A stretch of 64,000 nucleotides of DNA, from the NCBI RefSeq assembly GCF_024105635.1, contig NZ_WYDQ01000001.1, positions 1,488,001 through 1,552,000 on the forward strand, read 5' to 3'. A program made the position numbers and the translations under genes. The DNA is from Oceanicola sp. 502str15 (GTDB lineage Bacteria; Pseudomonadota; Alphaproteobacteria; Rhodobacterales; Rhodobacteraceae). The notes beneath the pieces were generated by a model. The model saw only the letters and a list, made by a program, of their open reading frames with translations. It did no database searches and was not told the origin of the DNA. Shown in pieces: positions 18,030 through 26,133 of the stretch. Position 1 is the stretch's first letter. Every line of letters begins with the position of its first letter.

Positions 18030-18455
18030 CTACCCCAACACCCCCAGCACCAGCACCGCCCCCCCGAGCGTGCCGCCAAGCAGCACCACCAGCGCCACAT
18101 GCCCCAGCCCGAAGGCCTGCCGGATCGCCTCCACATGCAGCAGCGTCCCGGTCAGATAGACCCCGAGCACCCCCAGCAGCAGCGGGCTCTCCACCATCCA
18201 GGCCGGATGGCCCAGCACATCCTGCGCCACCCGCCAGCCCAGCAGCGCCGAGGCCCCCGCCCATGAAAACGTCATCGCCAGCGCCAGCGGCGTCGCCTTT
18301 TCGCGCCAGAGCCACAGGAAGGTGCCCGAAAGCGTCGCCGCCATCGCCACGAGGGCGGCGCGGGCAAGGTCCATCGCGGGCACAAACCCGAACGGACGCG
18401 CCAGCACACCCAGCGCCAGCAGAATGAAGGCCAAGAGCCCCAATGCACGTGTCAT
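18030..18455 (-). CDS. Small multi-pass membrane protein at the end of the lysis cassette
   Basis: A 141-residue protein with four predicted membrane helices: LGLLAFILLALGVLA at the start, a second at 30-48, one near 90-105 and one at the C-terminus (VALVVLLGGTLGGAV). I recognise no named family. Its ATG overlaps the stop of the 45-residue gene upstream by four bases (ATGA), so it is the last of five chained genes beginning with the endolysin. It might be an accessory holin or spanin-like component, but the sequence does not prove it and a general membrane role is equally possible. Confidence 0.65.
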   Translation of the reverse strand: MTRALGLLAFILLALGVLARPFGFVPAMDLARAALVAMAATLSGTFLWLWREKATPLALAMTFSWAGASALLGWRVAQDVLGHPAWMVESPLLLGVLGVYLTGTLLHVEAIRQAFGLGHVALVVLLGGTLGGAVLVLGVLG

Positions 18456-18589
18456 TTTCCCAGCATCTCCTTCAGCGTCGCATCCAGCACTTCGGCGGCG
18501 GCGCGGTTGCGGTCGGTTTCTCGCTGCATCTCGCGGCCCATCAGCAGCCGCGCCGCGGCCCATCGGGCCACCGTCCCGAGCCAGCTCAT
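18452..18589 (-). CDS. 45-residue protein in the lysis cassette
   Basis: A tiny gene opening MSWLGTVARWAAARL and continuing as a charged amphipathic helix rich in Glu and Arg (REMQRETDRNRAAAEVL). Starts and stops are chained: its ATG overlaps the stop of the 69-residue gene, and its TGA overlaps the ATG of the next gene, both as ATGA. That precise packing is the best evidence that it is real. There is no clear signal or full membrane span; the N-terminal third could lie on the membrane surface. Function unknown. Confidence 0.6.
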   Translation of the reverse strand: MSWLGTVARWAAARLLMGREMQRETDRNRAAAEVLDATLKEMLGK

Positions 18590-18795
18590 TTGTCGCCCCC
18601 CGAGGCACGCATCTGGCCCTGCCCGGGCAGGCGCTCGCGGATCAGCGTGGTCAGCTCGATGATGATCTCGGTGTTGCGATGCAGGGCGGCGCGGGTGGTC
18701 TCGTCCTTCTTGTGATCCTTGAACAGCAGGAAGAAGACGAGCAGCACCCAGGGCCCGTGCTCGGTCAGAATGCTGACCCAGAGCGCGTCGGGCAT
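18586..18795 (-). CDS. 69-residue single-pass membrane protein in the lysis cassette
   Basis: One hydrophobic helix near the N-terminus (GPWVLLVFFLLF, residues 15-26) is followed by a charged soluble helix (KDHKKDETTRAALHRNTEIIIEL). The shape recalls small holin-associated or haemolysin XhlA-like phage proteins, which pair a membrane anchor with a coiled coil, although the orientation differs. The ATG used overlaps the holin stop codon as TGATG; a GTG one codon earlier is less likely. It is the third gene of the endolysin-holin unit. Role inferred from context only. Confidence 0.65.
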   Translation of the reverse strand: MPDALWVSILTEHGPWVLLVFFLLFKDHKKDETTRAALHRNTEIIIELTTLIRERLPGQGQMRASGGDK

Positions 18796-19367
18796 CACCC
18801 CCGCCCCTCCCGCCAGTCGGCGAGCGCCGGGTTGTCGTCGCCCACGCCCTCCGGCAGGCCCTCGACCTCAGCCCCCTCGCCAGCACCAGCCCCCGCCCCT
18901 GCCTGCAAGGCCGCCAGCGCCGCCATGTTCGCCTGCACCTGCGGCGCCAGCGCCACCGTCGCCGCGATCGAGCGCTGAAACGCCTGCCCCTTCACCTGGT
19001 GGCGCGCCCCGAAGTAGAAGCTCACGATCGCCCCCATCAGCCACCACAGCGGCTCTGGCACCAGCGCCACCCCCTGCATCCGCGCGGCAAACCAGATCGG
19101 GTCCACCAGCGCCGACACCATCAAGAACAGCGTGCCCAGCGCCAGCGCCGGGCGCGGCAGGCGGTTCACCCCGTCGACAACCCTGTCGAACCACCCCCGC
19201 CGCTCCACCAGAAACTCGCGCCCGAACTGCTCCAGCGCCGCCCCCTGATAGGCCGCCGCCCGCGCCGCACCCGCCTCGGCATTCTCCCGAAACACCTCGA
19301 CCGTCTCGGCAATCGCATTGCGTCCGCCGCCGAAGATCGCCGTCATCACCGCGTTCATCAGCCCCAT
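18795..19367 (-). CDS. Holin (3TM family)
   Basis: A 190-residue membrane protein of the Holin_3TMs kind. A soluble N-terminal helix region (GGGRNAIAETVEVFRENAE) leads to two or three hydrophobic helices: LALGTLFLMVSALV and PLWWLMGAIVSFYFGAR are clear. The Ala/Gly-rich tail is acidic. Holins make the membrane lesion that lets an endolysin reach the wall. It overlaps the endolysin gene by 10 bases, a classic lysis-pair arrangement. In Rhodobacter capsulatus a comparable pair releases gene transfer agent particles; that this pair does the same is an inference. Confidence 0.82.
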   Translation of the reverse strand: MGLMNAVMTAIFGGGRNAIAETVEVFRENAEAGAARAAAYQGAALEQFGREFLVERRGWFDRVVDGVNRLPRPALALGTLFLMVSALVDPIWFAARMQGVALVPEPLWWLMGAIVSFYFGARHQVKGQAFQRSIAATVALAPQVQANMAALAALQAGAGAGAGEGAEVEGLPEGVGDDNPALADWREGRG

Positions 19368-19969
19368 GCCGCCACCCGCGCCCGATGCTCGGACTCGCTC
19401 AGATGGTATTTCGGCGCCATGAACTCCTCGGCCCGGGTGATCCAGCCGCCCTTGCCGCCATCGCGGCGCCGGGCGTATTTGCGGCTGGAGGGGCGGGCAT
19501 CGGCGAGGCCGTAGTAGTAGTTGCGCCGGGCGATCCCGTAGGCATCGGCCAGATGCGCCGGCGCCTCCTCAAAGGCCGCGCGGGCGGCGGCAATGGTCTG
19601 CGGGCCGATCGCGCCATCCACCGCGCAGGGCTGGCCCATCCGCGCCAGCAGCCGCTGAAGGATCTTCACCGCGTTGCGACCCGCGTTCACATACATGTCG
19701 AAGACCGAGGCATGGAGCACCACCGGCAGCTCGGCAATGCGCGGCCGCTTGAAGTAGTGCTCGATGAAGATGCCCCGCGCCTGCTCGGCGGTGAGCCGCT
19801 TCACATCGCGCAGCGTGGTGCGCCCGTCGCCATCGAGGTCCACCCCCAGCCGGCGCAGCGTGCCAATGGTGACCCCGTATTTCGTCGCCCCCCCGGGATC
19901 ATCGGGATCATTCACATAGCCGCCCTCGCGGGCCACGATCTCGCGGGCAATCTCGTCGACAGTGGGCAT
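19358..19969 (-). CDS. Endolysin, glycoside hydrolase family 108 with peptidoglycan-binding domain
   Basis: A 203-residue muramidase of the GH108 (ZliS) type. The catalytic glutamate is E15 in VAREGGYVND, followed by the signature DDPGGATKYGVT. The C-terminal part (about 110-185) fits the PG_binding_3 domain usually fused to GH108, with NAVKILQRLL and DGAIGPQTI. There is no signal peptide, so export would depend on the holin. A TGGAGG ribosome site precedes the ATG. It is the first of five chained genes. No capsid, tail or integrase genes are nearby, so this is not a resident prophage in the window. Confidence 0.9.
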   Translation of the reverse strand: MPTVDEIAREIVAREGGYVNDPDDPGGATKYGVTIGTLRRLGVDLDGDGRTTLRDVKRLTAEQARGIFIEHYFKRPRIAELPVVLHASVFDMYVNAGRNAVKILQRLLARMGQPCAVDGAIGPQTIAAARAAFEEAPAHLADAYGIARRNYYYGLADARPSSRKYARRRDGGKGGWITRAEEFMAPKYHLSESEHRARVAAWG

Positions 19970-20086
19970 GACAGCCTCCAGGCGTTTCCTCGAACCGCCC
20001 GGAAGACTCCGGCATTTGCTTTAAGATTTATGAAGTGGTGCGCGCGCACCGACCCGGCCAAGCCCCGTCATCCCCGGCCACAACCC

Positions 20087-20115
20087 GTCATCCTCGGGCC
20101 TGACCCGAGGATCTC
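20087..20115. repeat. Dispersed GAGGATCTC palindrome, single copy
   Basis: The unit GTCATCCTCGGG-cctga-CCCGAGGATCTC is a palindrome with arms ATCCTCGGG and CCCGAGGAT. It lies between zapA and the endolysin gene. The same unit recurs at 23169-23234 and in the array at 28991-29305. Confidence 0.8.
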
Positions 20116-20161
20116 ATGAAAAACCCCACCGCCTCACGAAGGCATAACGCCAGAACCGCCC

Positions 20162-20554
20162 CTAGCCGGCCTTCTCCTCGGCCTGCGCGGCAAGGCTCTC
20201 GGCGCGGGCCGCAAGCTCGGCCATGAACTCCTCGACCTCGCGGGGCACCACCGGCACCTCCACGCGGGCCGGCTCGGGCTTGGGCGCGGCCTCCAGCGCG
20301 GCAACCTGGCGCTCCAGCTCGGCCACCCGCTGCTCTGCCGCCGCCGCCTTCTCCTCAAAGGCCGCGGTGCGGTCGGCCAGCATCAGCCCGGCCATCAGCA
20401 GCATCCGCGCCTCGGGCAGACGCCCGATCTGGCTGACCAGAGCGCTCGCCTCCCGGTCCAGCATCACCGCCGCCCCGGTCAGGTAGTGCTCCTCGCCCTC
20501 CTGGCAGGCGACCTGAAAGTTCCGTCCGCCAATGGTAATCTCGACCTCAGCCAT
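20162..20554 (-). CDS. zapA: Cell division protein ZapA
   Basis: A 130-residue ZapA protein that bundles and stabilises FtsZ filaments at mid-cell. The N-terminal beta strand and loop (EVEITIGGRNFQVACQEGEE) are characteristic. They are followed by an alpha domain containing GRLPEARMLLMAGLMLAD and a coiled coil (AEQRVAELERQVAALE). The C-terminal tail is Ala/Glu-rich. It overlaps the 3' end of the upstream coiled-coil gene by 8 bases. The ATG at 20554 is chosen because the family begins two or three residues before this first strand. Confidence 0.92.
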   Translation of the reverse strand: MAEVEITIGGRNFQVACQEGEEHYLTGAAVMLDREASALVSQIGRLPEARMLLMAGLMLADRTAAFEEKAAAAEQRVAELERQVAALEAAPKPEPARVEVPVVPREVEEFMAELAARAESLAAQAEEKAG

Positions 20555-20909
20555 GTGCAGCCTCCCCCACCAGCGGCTCCAACGCGGCCAGAACGGCGTC
20601 CAGCTCCTCGCGGTCCTCGGCCTGCTTGGCGCGCAGCGCCGCCTCGGCCTCCTCCAGCTCGGCAATCCGGTCCTGCTGGCGTTCCTTCAGCGCCTTCATG
20701 GCGTCGATCCGCTCACGCAGCTGGGTGTTGGCGGTCTGCTCCGCCTCCAGCGCCTGCGTCAACTGAAGCACCTGCGCCTCGAGCCCGCGCAGCGCCGAAA
20801 GCTCTTCTTCGCTCGGCCCCGCAGCCTTGGTGTCATAACCGGCCACAGCCGCGCCGATCCTGTCCATCGCCGCCGTGAGCCGACGCTCCAATGTGGAAAT
20901 CTCACTCAT
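20547..20909 (-). CDS. Coiled-coil protein upstream of zapA
   Basis: A 120-residue protein that is helical almost throughout, with heptad-like segments (LEAQVLQLTQALEAEQTAN, LKERQQDRIAELEEAEAAL). There is no signal or membrane segment. Genes of this type are often found directly before zapA in Rhodobacterales; no function is assigned. The ATG at 20909 (MSEISTLERRL) is preferred over the longer frame. It is divergent from tkt, with 231 bases between, and overlaps zapA, so the two proteins may be made together and could interact. Confidence 0.75.
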   Translation of the reverse strand: MSEISTLERRLTAAMDRIGAAVAGYDTKAAGPSEEELSALRGLEAQVLQLTQALEAEQTANTQLRERIDAMKALKERQQDRIAELEEAEAALRAKQAEDREELDAVLAALEPLVGEAAHG

Positions 20910-21140
20910 TCTGCCGTCCCCTGCGATGTGATCCACCGCTCTTTTGTCTTGCACCTGTCAATCGGAGCTCCCGCCTCCCGAATCGACCCGGCGGCCCCCG
21001 CTCCCTCGATTGTAACCAATGGCAGCAATGATTGCGCCCCTTTTGTTCCAAGCACTTACCGCACGGCCTTCATGCTGCCTTGATCTCGCCCCCGAGCCTG
21101 CTATCACGACGCAACTTTATTGCACCGAGGGGAAACTTCC

Positions 21141-23156
21141 GTGGACATCGACGCGCTTCGCACTGCACATCCCGAACACTGGATGAAAGCCGCCTGCATC
21201 CGCACGCTCACGCTCGATGCGGTCGCGGCCGCAAACTCGGGTCACTCCGGCGCACCGATGGGCATGGCCGATGTCGCCACGGTGCTCTTCGAGAAGCACC
21301 TCAAGTTCGATGCCAGCCAGCCCACATGGGCCGACCGCGACCGCTTCATCCTCTCGGCCGGGCATGGCTCGATGTTGGTCTACTCGCTGCTCTACCTGAC
21401 CGGCAATCCCGAGATAACCCTCGAAGAAGTCAAGAATTTCCGCCAGCTCGGCGCCAAGACGGCCGGCCACCCCGAGAACTTTCTCGCCAAGGGGATCGAA
21501 ACCACCACCGGCCCGCTCGGCCAGGGCATCGCCAATGCCGTCGGCTTCGCCATCGCCGAGGAGAGCCAGCGCGCCCATTGGGGCAACAAGGTCGTCGACC
21601 ACTACACCTACTGCATCGCCGGTGACGGCTGCCTGATGGAGGGTGTGAGCCAGGAGGCCATCGCGCTCGCCGGCCACCTCAAGCTCTCCCGCCTCATCGT
21701 GATGTGGGACAACAACGACATCACCATCGACGGCAAGGTTTCGCTCTCCGACAGCACCGACCAATGCGCCCGCTTCGAGGCCTCCGGCTGGAACGTGATC
21801 CAGTGCGACGGCCACGACCCCGAGGCGATCGACGCCGCGCTGACGGCGGCCAAGACCTCTGACAAGCCCACCATGATCGCCTGCAAGACCCACATCGCGC
21901 TGGGGCACGCCGCGCAGGACACCTCCAAGGGCCACGGCGCGCTGACCGATGCCGACCAGCTCGAAGCCGCCAAGAAGGCCTACGGCTGGACCTCCCCCGC
22001 CTTCACCATCCCCGAGGATCTGAAGTCGGCCTGGGAAGCCATCGGGTCGCGCGGCGCGCAGGACCGCAAGGACTGGGAGGTTCGCCTCGGTGCCCTCTCC
22101 GAGCGCAAACGCGCCGAATGGGACCGCCAGCAAAGCGGCGAGGCCCCCAAGAAGCTTGCCGCCGTGGTCCGCGCCCTGAAAAAGCAGATCTCCGACGAGG
22201 CCCCCAAGGTCGCCACCCGCAAGGCCTCCGAAATGGCGCTCGAGGTGATCAACCCGGTGATGACCGAAACCATCGGCGGCTCCGCAGACCTCACCGGCTC
22301 CAACAACACCAAGACCGCCGATCTCGGCGTGTTCTCCGCCGAGGACCGCAAGGGCCGCTACCTGCATTACGGCATCCGCGAGCACGGCATGGCCGCCGCG
22401 ATGAACGGCATGGCTTTGCATGGCGGATCAAAGCCTTACAGCGGCACCTTCATGTGCTTCACCGACTACGCCCGCCCCTCCATGCGCCTCTCCGCGCTGA
22501 TGAAGGTGGCCCCGGTCTACGTCATGACCCATGACTCCATCGGCCTCGGCGAAGACGGGCCCACCCACCAGCCGGTCGAGCACCTCGCCATGCTGCGCGC
22601 CACGCCCAACATGCTGGTGTTCCGCCCCGCCGATGCGGTCGAAACCGCCGAAGCCTGGGAAATCGCCCTGAGCCAGACCGGCACGCCGTCGGTGCTCGCG
22701 CTCTCGCGTCAGGGCCTGCCCACCGTGCGGACCGAGCACAAGACCAAGAACCTCACCGAACAGGGCGCCTACGTGCTGGCCGAGGCCGAGAACAAGCGCC
22801 GCGCCATCCTCATGGCCACGGGTTCCGAGGTCGCCATCGCGATGGAGGCCAAGGCCCTGCTCGAAGCCGAAGGCATCGGCACGCGCGTGGTCTCCATGCC
22901 CTCGATGGAGCTCTTCGCCAAGCAGGACGAGAAGTACCGCAAGCGCGTCCTGCCCGCCGGTCCGGTGCGCGTGGCCGTCGAGGCTGCCGTGCAGCAGGGC
23001 TGGGATCGCTGGTTGCTTGGCGAGCGTGGCCGCGAGGCCAAGGCCGGCTTCGTCGGCATGACCAGCTTCGGCGCCTCCGCCCCGGCCGAGGAGCTCTACG
23101 AGCATTTCGGCATCACCGCCAAGGACGTGGCCGAGAAGGTCAAGAGCCTGCTCTGA
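21141..23156 (+). CDS. tkt: Transketolase
   Basis: A 671-residue thiamine-diphosphate enzyme of the pentose phosphate and Calvin pathways, moving two-carbon units between sugar phosphates. Seen are the N-terminal block [18 protein letters not shown], the ThDP motif [13 protein letters not shown], and the pyrimidine-domain glutamate region [13 protein letters not shown]. The GTG start at 21141 is chosen because GAGGGGA sits 8 bases upstream and family members begin just before DIDALR. It heads a rightward group of carbon genes with gap and gap, interrupted by two leftward genes. Confidence 0.96.
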   Translation: MDIDALRTAHPEHWMKAACIRTLTLDAVAAANSGHSGAPMGMADVATVLFEKHLKFDASQPTWADRDRFILSAGHGSMLVYSLLYLTGNPEITLEEVKNFRQLGAKTAGHPENFLAKGIETTTGPLGQGIANAVGFAIAEESQRAHWGNKVVDHYTYCIAGDGCLMEGVSQEAIALAGHLKLSRLIVMWDNNDITIDGKVSLSDSTDQCARFEASGWNVIQCDGHDPEAIDAALTAAKTSDKPTMIACKTHIALGHAAQDTSKGHGALTDADQLEAAKKAYGWTSPAFTIPEDLKSAWEAIGSRGAQDRKDWEVRLGALSERKRAEWDRQQSGEAPKKLAAVVRALKKQISDEAPKVATRKASEMALEVINPVMTETIGGSADLTGSNNTKTADLGVFSAEDRKGRYLHYGIREHGMAAAMNGMALHGGSKPYSGTFMCFTDYARPSMRLSALMKVAPVYVMTHDSIGLGEDGPTHQPVEHLAMLRATPNMLVFRPADAVETAEAWEIALSQTGTPSVLALSRQGLPTVRTEHKTKNLTEQGAYVLAEAENKRRAILMATGSEVAIAMEAKALLEAEGIGTRVVSMPSMELFAKQDEKYRKRVLPAGPVRVAVEAAVQQGWDRWLLGERGREAKAGFVGMTSFGASAPAEELYEHFGITAKDVAEKVKSLL

Positions 23157-23168
23157 TCCGCACAAACG

Positions 23169-23234
23169 GTCATCCTCGGGCCTGACCCGAGGATCTCCCG
23201 CCTACGAGGTCCTCGGGTCAAGCCCGAGGACACC
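23169..23234. repeat. Twin repeat: direct plus inverted GAGGATCTC palindromes
   Basis: A direct unit (GTCATCCTCGGG ... CCCGAGGATCTCCCG) is followed by an inverted unit (GTCCTCGGGTC ... GCCCGAGGACACC). The same direct-then-inverted layout closes the array at 29237-29305. It sits right after the tkt stop and could form a large hairpin in the tkt transcript. Confidence 0.8.
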
Positions 23235-23236
23235 TC

Positions 23237-23602
23237 CTACCCCCCGAGCGCAAACCGCCCCGGCCCGGCCACCGCCAGCGCGAGGCAGCCACCGGCAATC
23301 GCCCAGTTCTTCACGAAGATGGTCATCTGCCACGGGTCGCTCGGGATGTAGTGGAACATGCTGGTAAAGGCGCAATAGGCCGCCAGCGCCAGCGCCACCG
23401 GCGTCACCCAGACGCCCAGCACAAGGCACACCGCCGCACCGGCGTTGAAGGCCAGCGCAGGCCAGACCAGCCATCCCGGCATCCCCTTCCCCGCCAGCAG
23501 CTCCATCACCGGCGTCGGGTTGAACTTCTGCACCGTCCCGCCGATGAACAGCGCCGCGATCAACAGCCGCGCCACCAGCAGTGCCACCGATTGCCACATC
23601 AT
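23237..23602 (-). CDS. DoxX family membrane protein
   Basis: A 121-residue protein of the DoxX family with four membrane helices. The first is VARLLIAALFIGGTVQKF, ending in the family Gly/Lys loop. The block FHYIPSDPWQMTIFVKNWAIAGG matches the conserved loop before the last helix (the KN pair is typical). DoxX proteins are small inner-membrane proteins linked to redox or thiosulfate metabolism in some organisms; the exact role here is unknown. GGAGG lies upstream of the tandem ATG pair at 23602 and 23599; either could be the start. Confidence 0.85.
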   Translation of the reverse strand: MMWQSVALLVARLLIAALFIGGTVQKFNPTPVMELLAGKGMPGWLVWPALAFNAGAAVCLVLGVWVTPVALALAAYCAFTSMFHYIPSDPWQMTIFVKNWAIAGGCLALAVAGPGRFALGG

Positions 23603-23612
23603 GAGCGCCTCC

Positions 23613-23634
23613 GTAGGGCGGGACTTGTCCCGCC
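23613..23634. repeat. Dispersed palindrome, copy 2 (GTAGGGCGGG family)
   Basis: Identical to the 22-base palindrome at 12077-12098, and like it followed within about 20 bases by a CAAAAAG tract. It lies between the divergent-side start of doxX and the end of the DUF808 gene. Confidence 0.75.
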
Positions 23635-23651
23635 GCCTGTTGTCAAAAAGC

Positions 23652-24605
23652 TCACCCGCGCACCGCCTTCCAGGCGGGGGCCAGCACGAAGGTGACCAAC
23701 GGGATCAGCACGAAGCCCAGCAGCAGCCCGCCCACCCCGGCCAGCCCGGCCCCGGCGATCCATTCCACAACCCCGTGCCAGCTCTCCGGCGCCTTTGCCG
23801 CCGCCACCACCGCCGCGTCATGCACCCAATGCTCCGGGTCATGCCAGCCCATCACCGCCAGCGAATGAATGATGATCTGCCCGCCGACCCAAAGCATCGC
23901 CGCCGTGCCCACGATCATCAGAAACTTCAGAAACCACGGCATCCCCACCACGATCCCGCGCCCCAGCGCCCGCGTCAGCCCAAGCCGGCCCCGGTCGGCC
24001 ATGTGCAGCCCCACGTCATCGGCCTTCACGATCACCGCCACGCTGCCATATACGGCGGCGGTGATCATCACCCCCGCCAGCCCCAGCGCCGCACCCTGAA
24101 ACCAGATGCCCGCATCCGGATCTAGGTTCGACAGGATGATCGTCATGATCTCGGCCGACAGGATGAAATCGGTCTTGATCGCGCCCTGAATCTTCTGCTC
24201 CTCCAGGTGCGCCTTGTCCCCCTCGATGTGTATGTCCACATGGTGCGAGCTGGGGTGGATCAGATGCCATATCTTCTCCGCCCCCTCAAAGCACAGGTAG
24301 GCCCCACCCACCATCAGCAGCGGATAGATCATCCAGGGCGCAAAGGCCTGAAGCAGCAGCGCAGCGGGCAGCAGGATCACCAGCTTGTTGAAGATCGAGC
24401 CCCGCGCGATCCGCCAGACAATCGGCAGCTCCCGCTTCGGCTCGAACCCCTGCACATATTTCGGCGTCACCGCCGCGTCGTCGATCACCGCGCCCGCCGC
24501 CTTGGCGCTCGCCTTCGCCGCCTGGCTGGCGATGTCGTCCACCGAGGCCGCCGCCAGCTTTGCAATCGCCGCCACGTCGTCCAGAAGTGCCAGAAGTCCG
24601 CTCAT
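23652..24605 (-). CDS. DUF808 (YedI-type) membrane protein
   Basis: A 317-residue protein of the DUF808 family. It starts MSGLLALLDDVAAIAKLAA, the hallmark opening, continues with DDIASQAAKASAKAAGAVIDD and has VTPKYVQGF at about residue 47. The rest contains several membrane helices (NKLVILLPAALLLQ, YPLLMVGGAYLC and others). The cellular role of the family is not established. It lies leftward between tkt and gap, 18 bases from a dispersed palindrome, and shows no sign of sharing a transcript with the carbon genes. Confidence 0.9.
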   Translation of the reverse strand: MSGLLALLDDVAAIAKLAAASVDDIASQAAKASAKAAGAVIDDAAVTPKYVQGFEPKRELPIVWRIARGSIFNKLVILLPAALLLQAFAPWMIYPLLMVGGAYLCFEGAEKIWHLIHPSSHHVDIHIEGDKAHLEEQKIQGAIKTDFILSAEIMTIILSNLDPDAGIWFQGAALGLAGVMITAAVYGSVAVIVKADDVGLHMADRGRLGLTRALGRGIVVGMPWFLKFLMIVGTAAMLWVGGQIIIHSLAVMGWHDPEHWVHDAAVVAAAKAPESWHGVVEWIAGAGLAGVGGLLLGFVLIPLVTFVLAPAWKAVRG

Positions 24606-24679
24606 GCCCGTTCCCTATGTTCACTCCCCCAACCTAGGGATTCGGCCCGCAGAGGCAAGCCGGGGCCCGCCCCCGGCGC

Positions 24680-24725
24680 CGTTTGCGTTAACTGCTACCG
24701 CTAACAGGCGATGTTTACGCTAACA
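24680..24725 (+). promoter_or_regulatory. Three operator-like boxes upstream of gap1
   Basis: Three 14-base boxes of one pattern lie in a row: CGTTTGCGTTAACT (24680-24693), TGCTACCGCTAACA (24693-24706) and TGTTTACGCTAACA (24712-24725). They match the single box TGTTAGCGTTAACA over the gap2 promoter. The central CG and the palindromic arms are like LacI/GalR-family operators. In Rhodobacter the carbon regulator CceR is a LacI-type protein and a candidate; this is inference. Confidence 0.6.
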
Positions 24726-24802
24726 CGCTGATTTCCCGCACTTTCCGCCCCCCGCATCCCTATGTTACCCGCTCTCCAACGGGCCAGTGCAGGAGCAGGA
24801 AG

Positions 24803-25801
24803 ATGACAGTCACCATCGGGATCAACGGATTTGGCCGCATCGGGCGCTGCACATTGGCCCATATCGCCGAGAGCGCGCGCAACGATGTGCAGGTCGTGAA
24901 GATCAACGCGCCCGGCGATATCGAGACCCACGCCCACCTGCTGCGCTACGATAGCGTGCATGGCCGCTTCCCCGGCGAAGTGCGCGTCAAGGACAAGGCC
25001 ATCGACCTCGGCCGCGGCCCGATCGACGTGATGAGCAGCTACGACCCCGAAACCCTCGACTGGGGCGGCTGCGACGTGGTGCTCGAATGCACCGGCAAGT
25101 TCAACGACGGCGGCAAGGCGGCCATCCACCTCGAGCGCGGCGCCGGCAAGGTGCTCATCTCCGCCCCCGCCTCCAACGTCGAGCGCACCGTGGTCTACGG
25201 CGTCAACCACCGCGCCCTCACCGCCGACACCCGCATGGTCTCCAACGGCTCCTGCACCACCAACTGCCTCGCCCCGCTGGCCAAGGTGCTCAACGACACC
25301 GTCGGCATCGAGCGCGGCATCATGACCACGATCCACAGCTACACCGGCGACCAGCCCACGCTCGACCGCCGCCACCCCGATCTCTACCGCGCCCGCGCCG
25401 CCGCCATGGCGATGATCCCCACCTCCACCGGCGCCGCCAAGGCCCTTGGCGAGGTGCTGCCCGAACTCTCCGGCAAGCTCGACGGCACCGCCATGCGCGT
25501 GCCCACCCCCAATGTCTCGGCGGTCGATCTCACCTTCGAAGCCGGCTGCGACGTGACCCGCGACACCATCAACGAGGTGGTGGCCGAGGCCTGCGCCGGG
25601 CACATGGGCTGCGTCATGTCCTACGACCCCGAGCCCAAGGTCTCGGTCGATTTCAACCACACCCCCCAAAGCTCCATCTTCGCCCCCGACCAGACCAAGG
25701 TCGTGGGCCGCATGGTCCGCGTGCTGGCCTGGTATGACAACGAATGGGGCTTTTCCGCCCGCATGGCCGATGTCGCAGGCCACATGGGCCGCCTCAACTG
25801 A
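24803..25801 (+). CDS. gap: Glyceraldehyde-3-phosphate dehydrogenase, type I (copy 1)
   Basis: A 332-residue GAPDH. The Rossmann motif INGFGRIGR, catalytic cysteine C151 in SNGSCTTNC and base H178 in TTIHSYTGD are all present, so it should be active. At the end of the second beta strand it reads KINAPGD, with Ala at position 36, where the neighbouring paralogue and most NAD enzymes have Asp (NDL). Loss of that Asp usually relaxes or switches preference towards NADP, so this copy may serve gluconeogenic or Calvin-type flux. Three operator-like boxes lie 77-123 bases upstream of the start. Confidence 0.94.
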   Translation: MTVTIGINGFGRIGRCTLAHIAESARNDVQVVKINAPGDIETHAHLLRYDSVHGRFPGEVRVKDKAIDLGRGPIDVMSSYDPETLDWGGCDVVLECTGKFNDGGKAAIHLERGAGKVLISAPASNVERTVVYGVNHRALTADTRMVSNGSCTTNCLAPLAKVLNDTVGIERGIMTTIHSYTGDQPTLDRRHPDLYRARAAAMAMIPTSTGAAKALGEVLPELSGKLDGTAMRVPTPNVSAVDLTFEAGCDVTRDTINEVVAEACAGHMGCVMSYDPEPKVSVDFNHTPQSSIFAPDQTKVVGRMVRVLAWYDNEWGFSARMADVAGHMGRLN

Positions 25802-25896
25802 CGCCCCAAACCCCGCGCGGCGCGGCGCACTGCGGTGCCCGCCCTGCGCCAAACCCACGCCTTCCAGCCGCCACGGTTGCCCGCTAAGAAGGGCCC

Positions 25897-26040
25897 ATGA
25901 CCAACCGGCTCGCCATCATCCTCTTCATCATCGCGATCCTCGCCCTCGTGGCGGACGCGACCCTGAACGAGAGCGCGGCCACCCTCTTCATGCTGAAGAA
26001 ATTCTCCGACCTGACCGAGTGGCTCGCCTTCTGGCGCTGA
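25897..26040 (+). CDS. 47-residue membrane peptide between the two gap genes
   Basis: A small gene coding MTNRLAIILFIIAILALV, a single membrane helix, followed by a short soluble tail ending DLTEWLAFWR. The helix, aromatic tail and position fit a small conserved protein I have seen next to gap genes in Rhodobacterales, but I cannot name it. The ATG follows GAAGGGCCC, a usable ribosome site. It is 95 bases after gap1 on the same strand, so co-transcription is possible. The codon bias matches real genes. Confidence 0.7.
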   Translation: MTNRLAIILFIIAILALVADATLNESAATLFMLKKFSDLTEWLAFWR

Positions 26041-26080
26041 CCGCCCCCGCCACGGCGCGCCACCCCGCACCCCAAACAGC

Positions 26081-26108
26081 AAAGGGCCGCCCCAAGGGAC
26101 GGCCCTTC
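26081..26108 (-). terminator. Terminator-like hairpin after the exported helical protein gene
   Basis: The arms AAGGGCCG and CGGCCCTT pair around CCCCAAGGGA. On the minus strand the stem ends in a short U run, 26 bases after the stop of the gene at 26134-26592. It may also stop transcripts coming from gap1. Confidence 0.7.
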
Positions 26109-26133
26109 TGTCACATGGTGTGACGGCTAGTCG

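Noticed and set aside
18030..19969. Prophage call
   Set aside because: Only lysis-type genes are present; no integrase, terminase, capsid or tail gene and no att repeats within the window.
19970..20161. Possible 6S RNA gene beside zapA
   Set aside because: zapA often neighbours the 6S RNA gene, so I looked for it here. The 192 bases contain a dispersed palindrome and the endolysin leader but no extended central-bubble hairpin of the right size.
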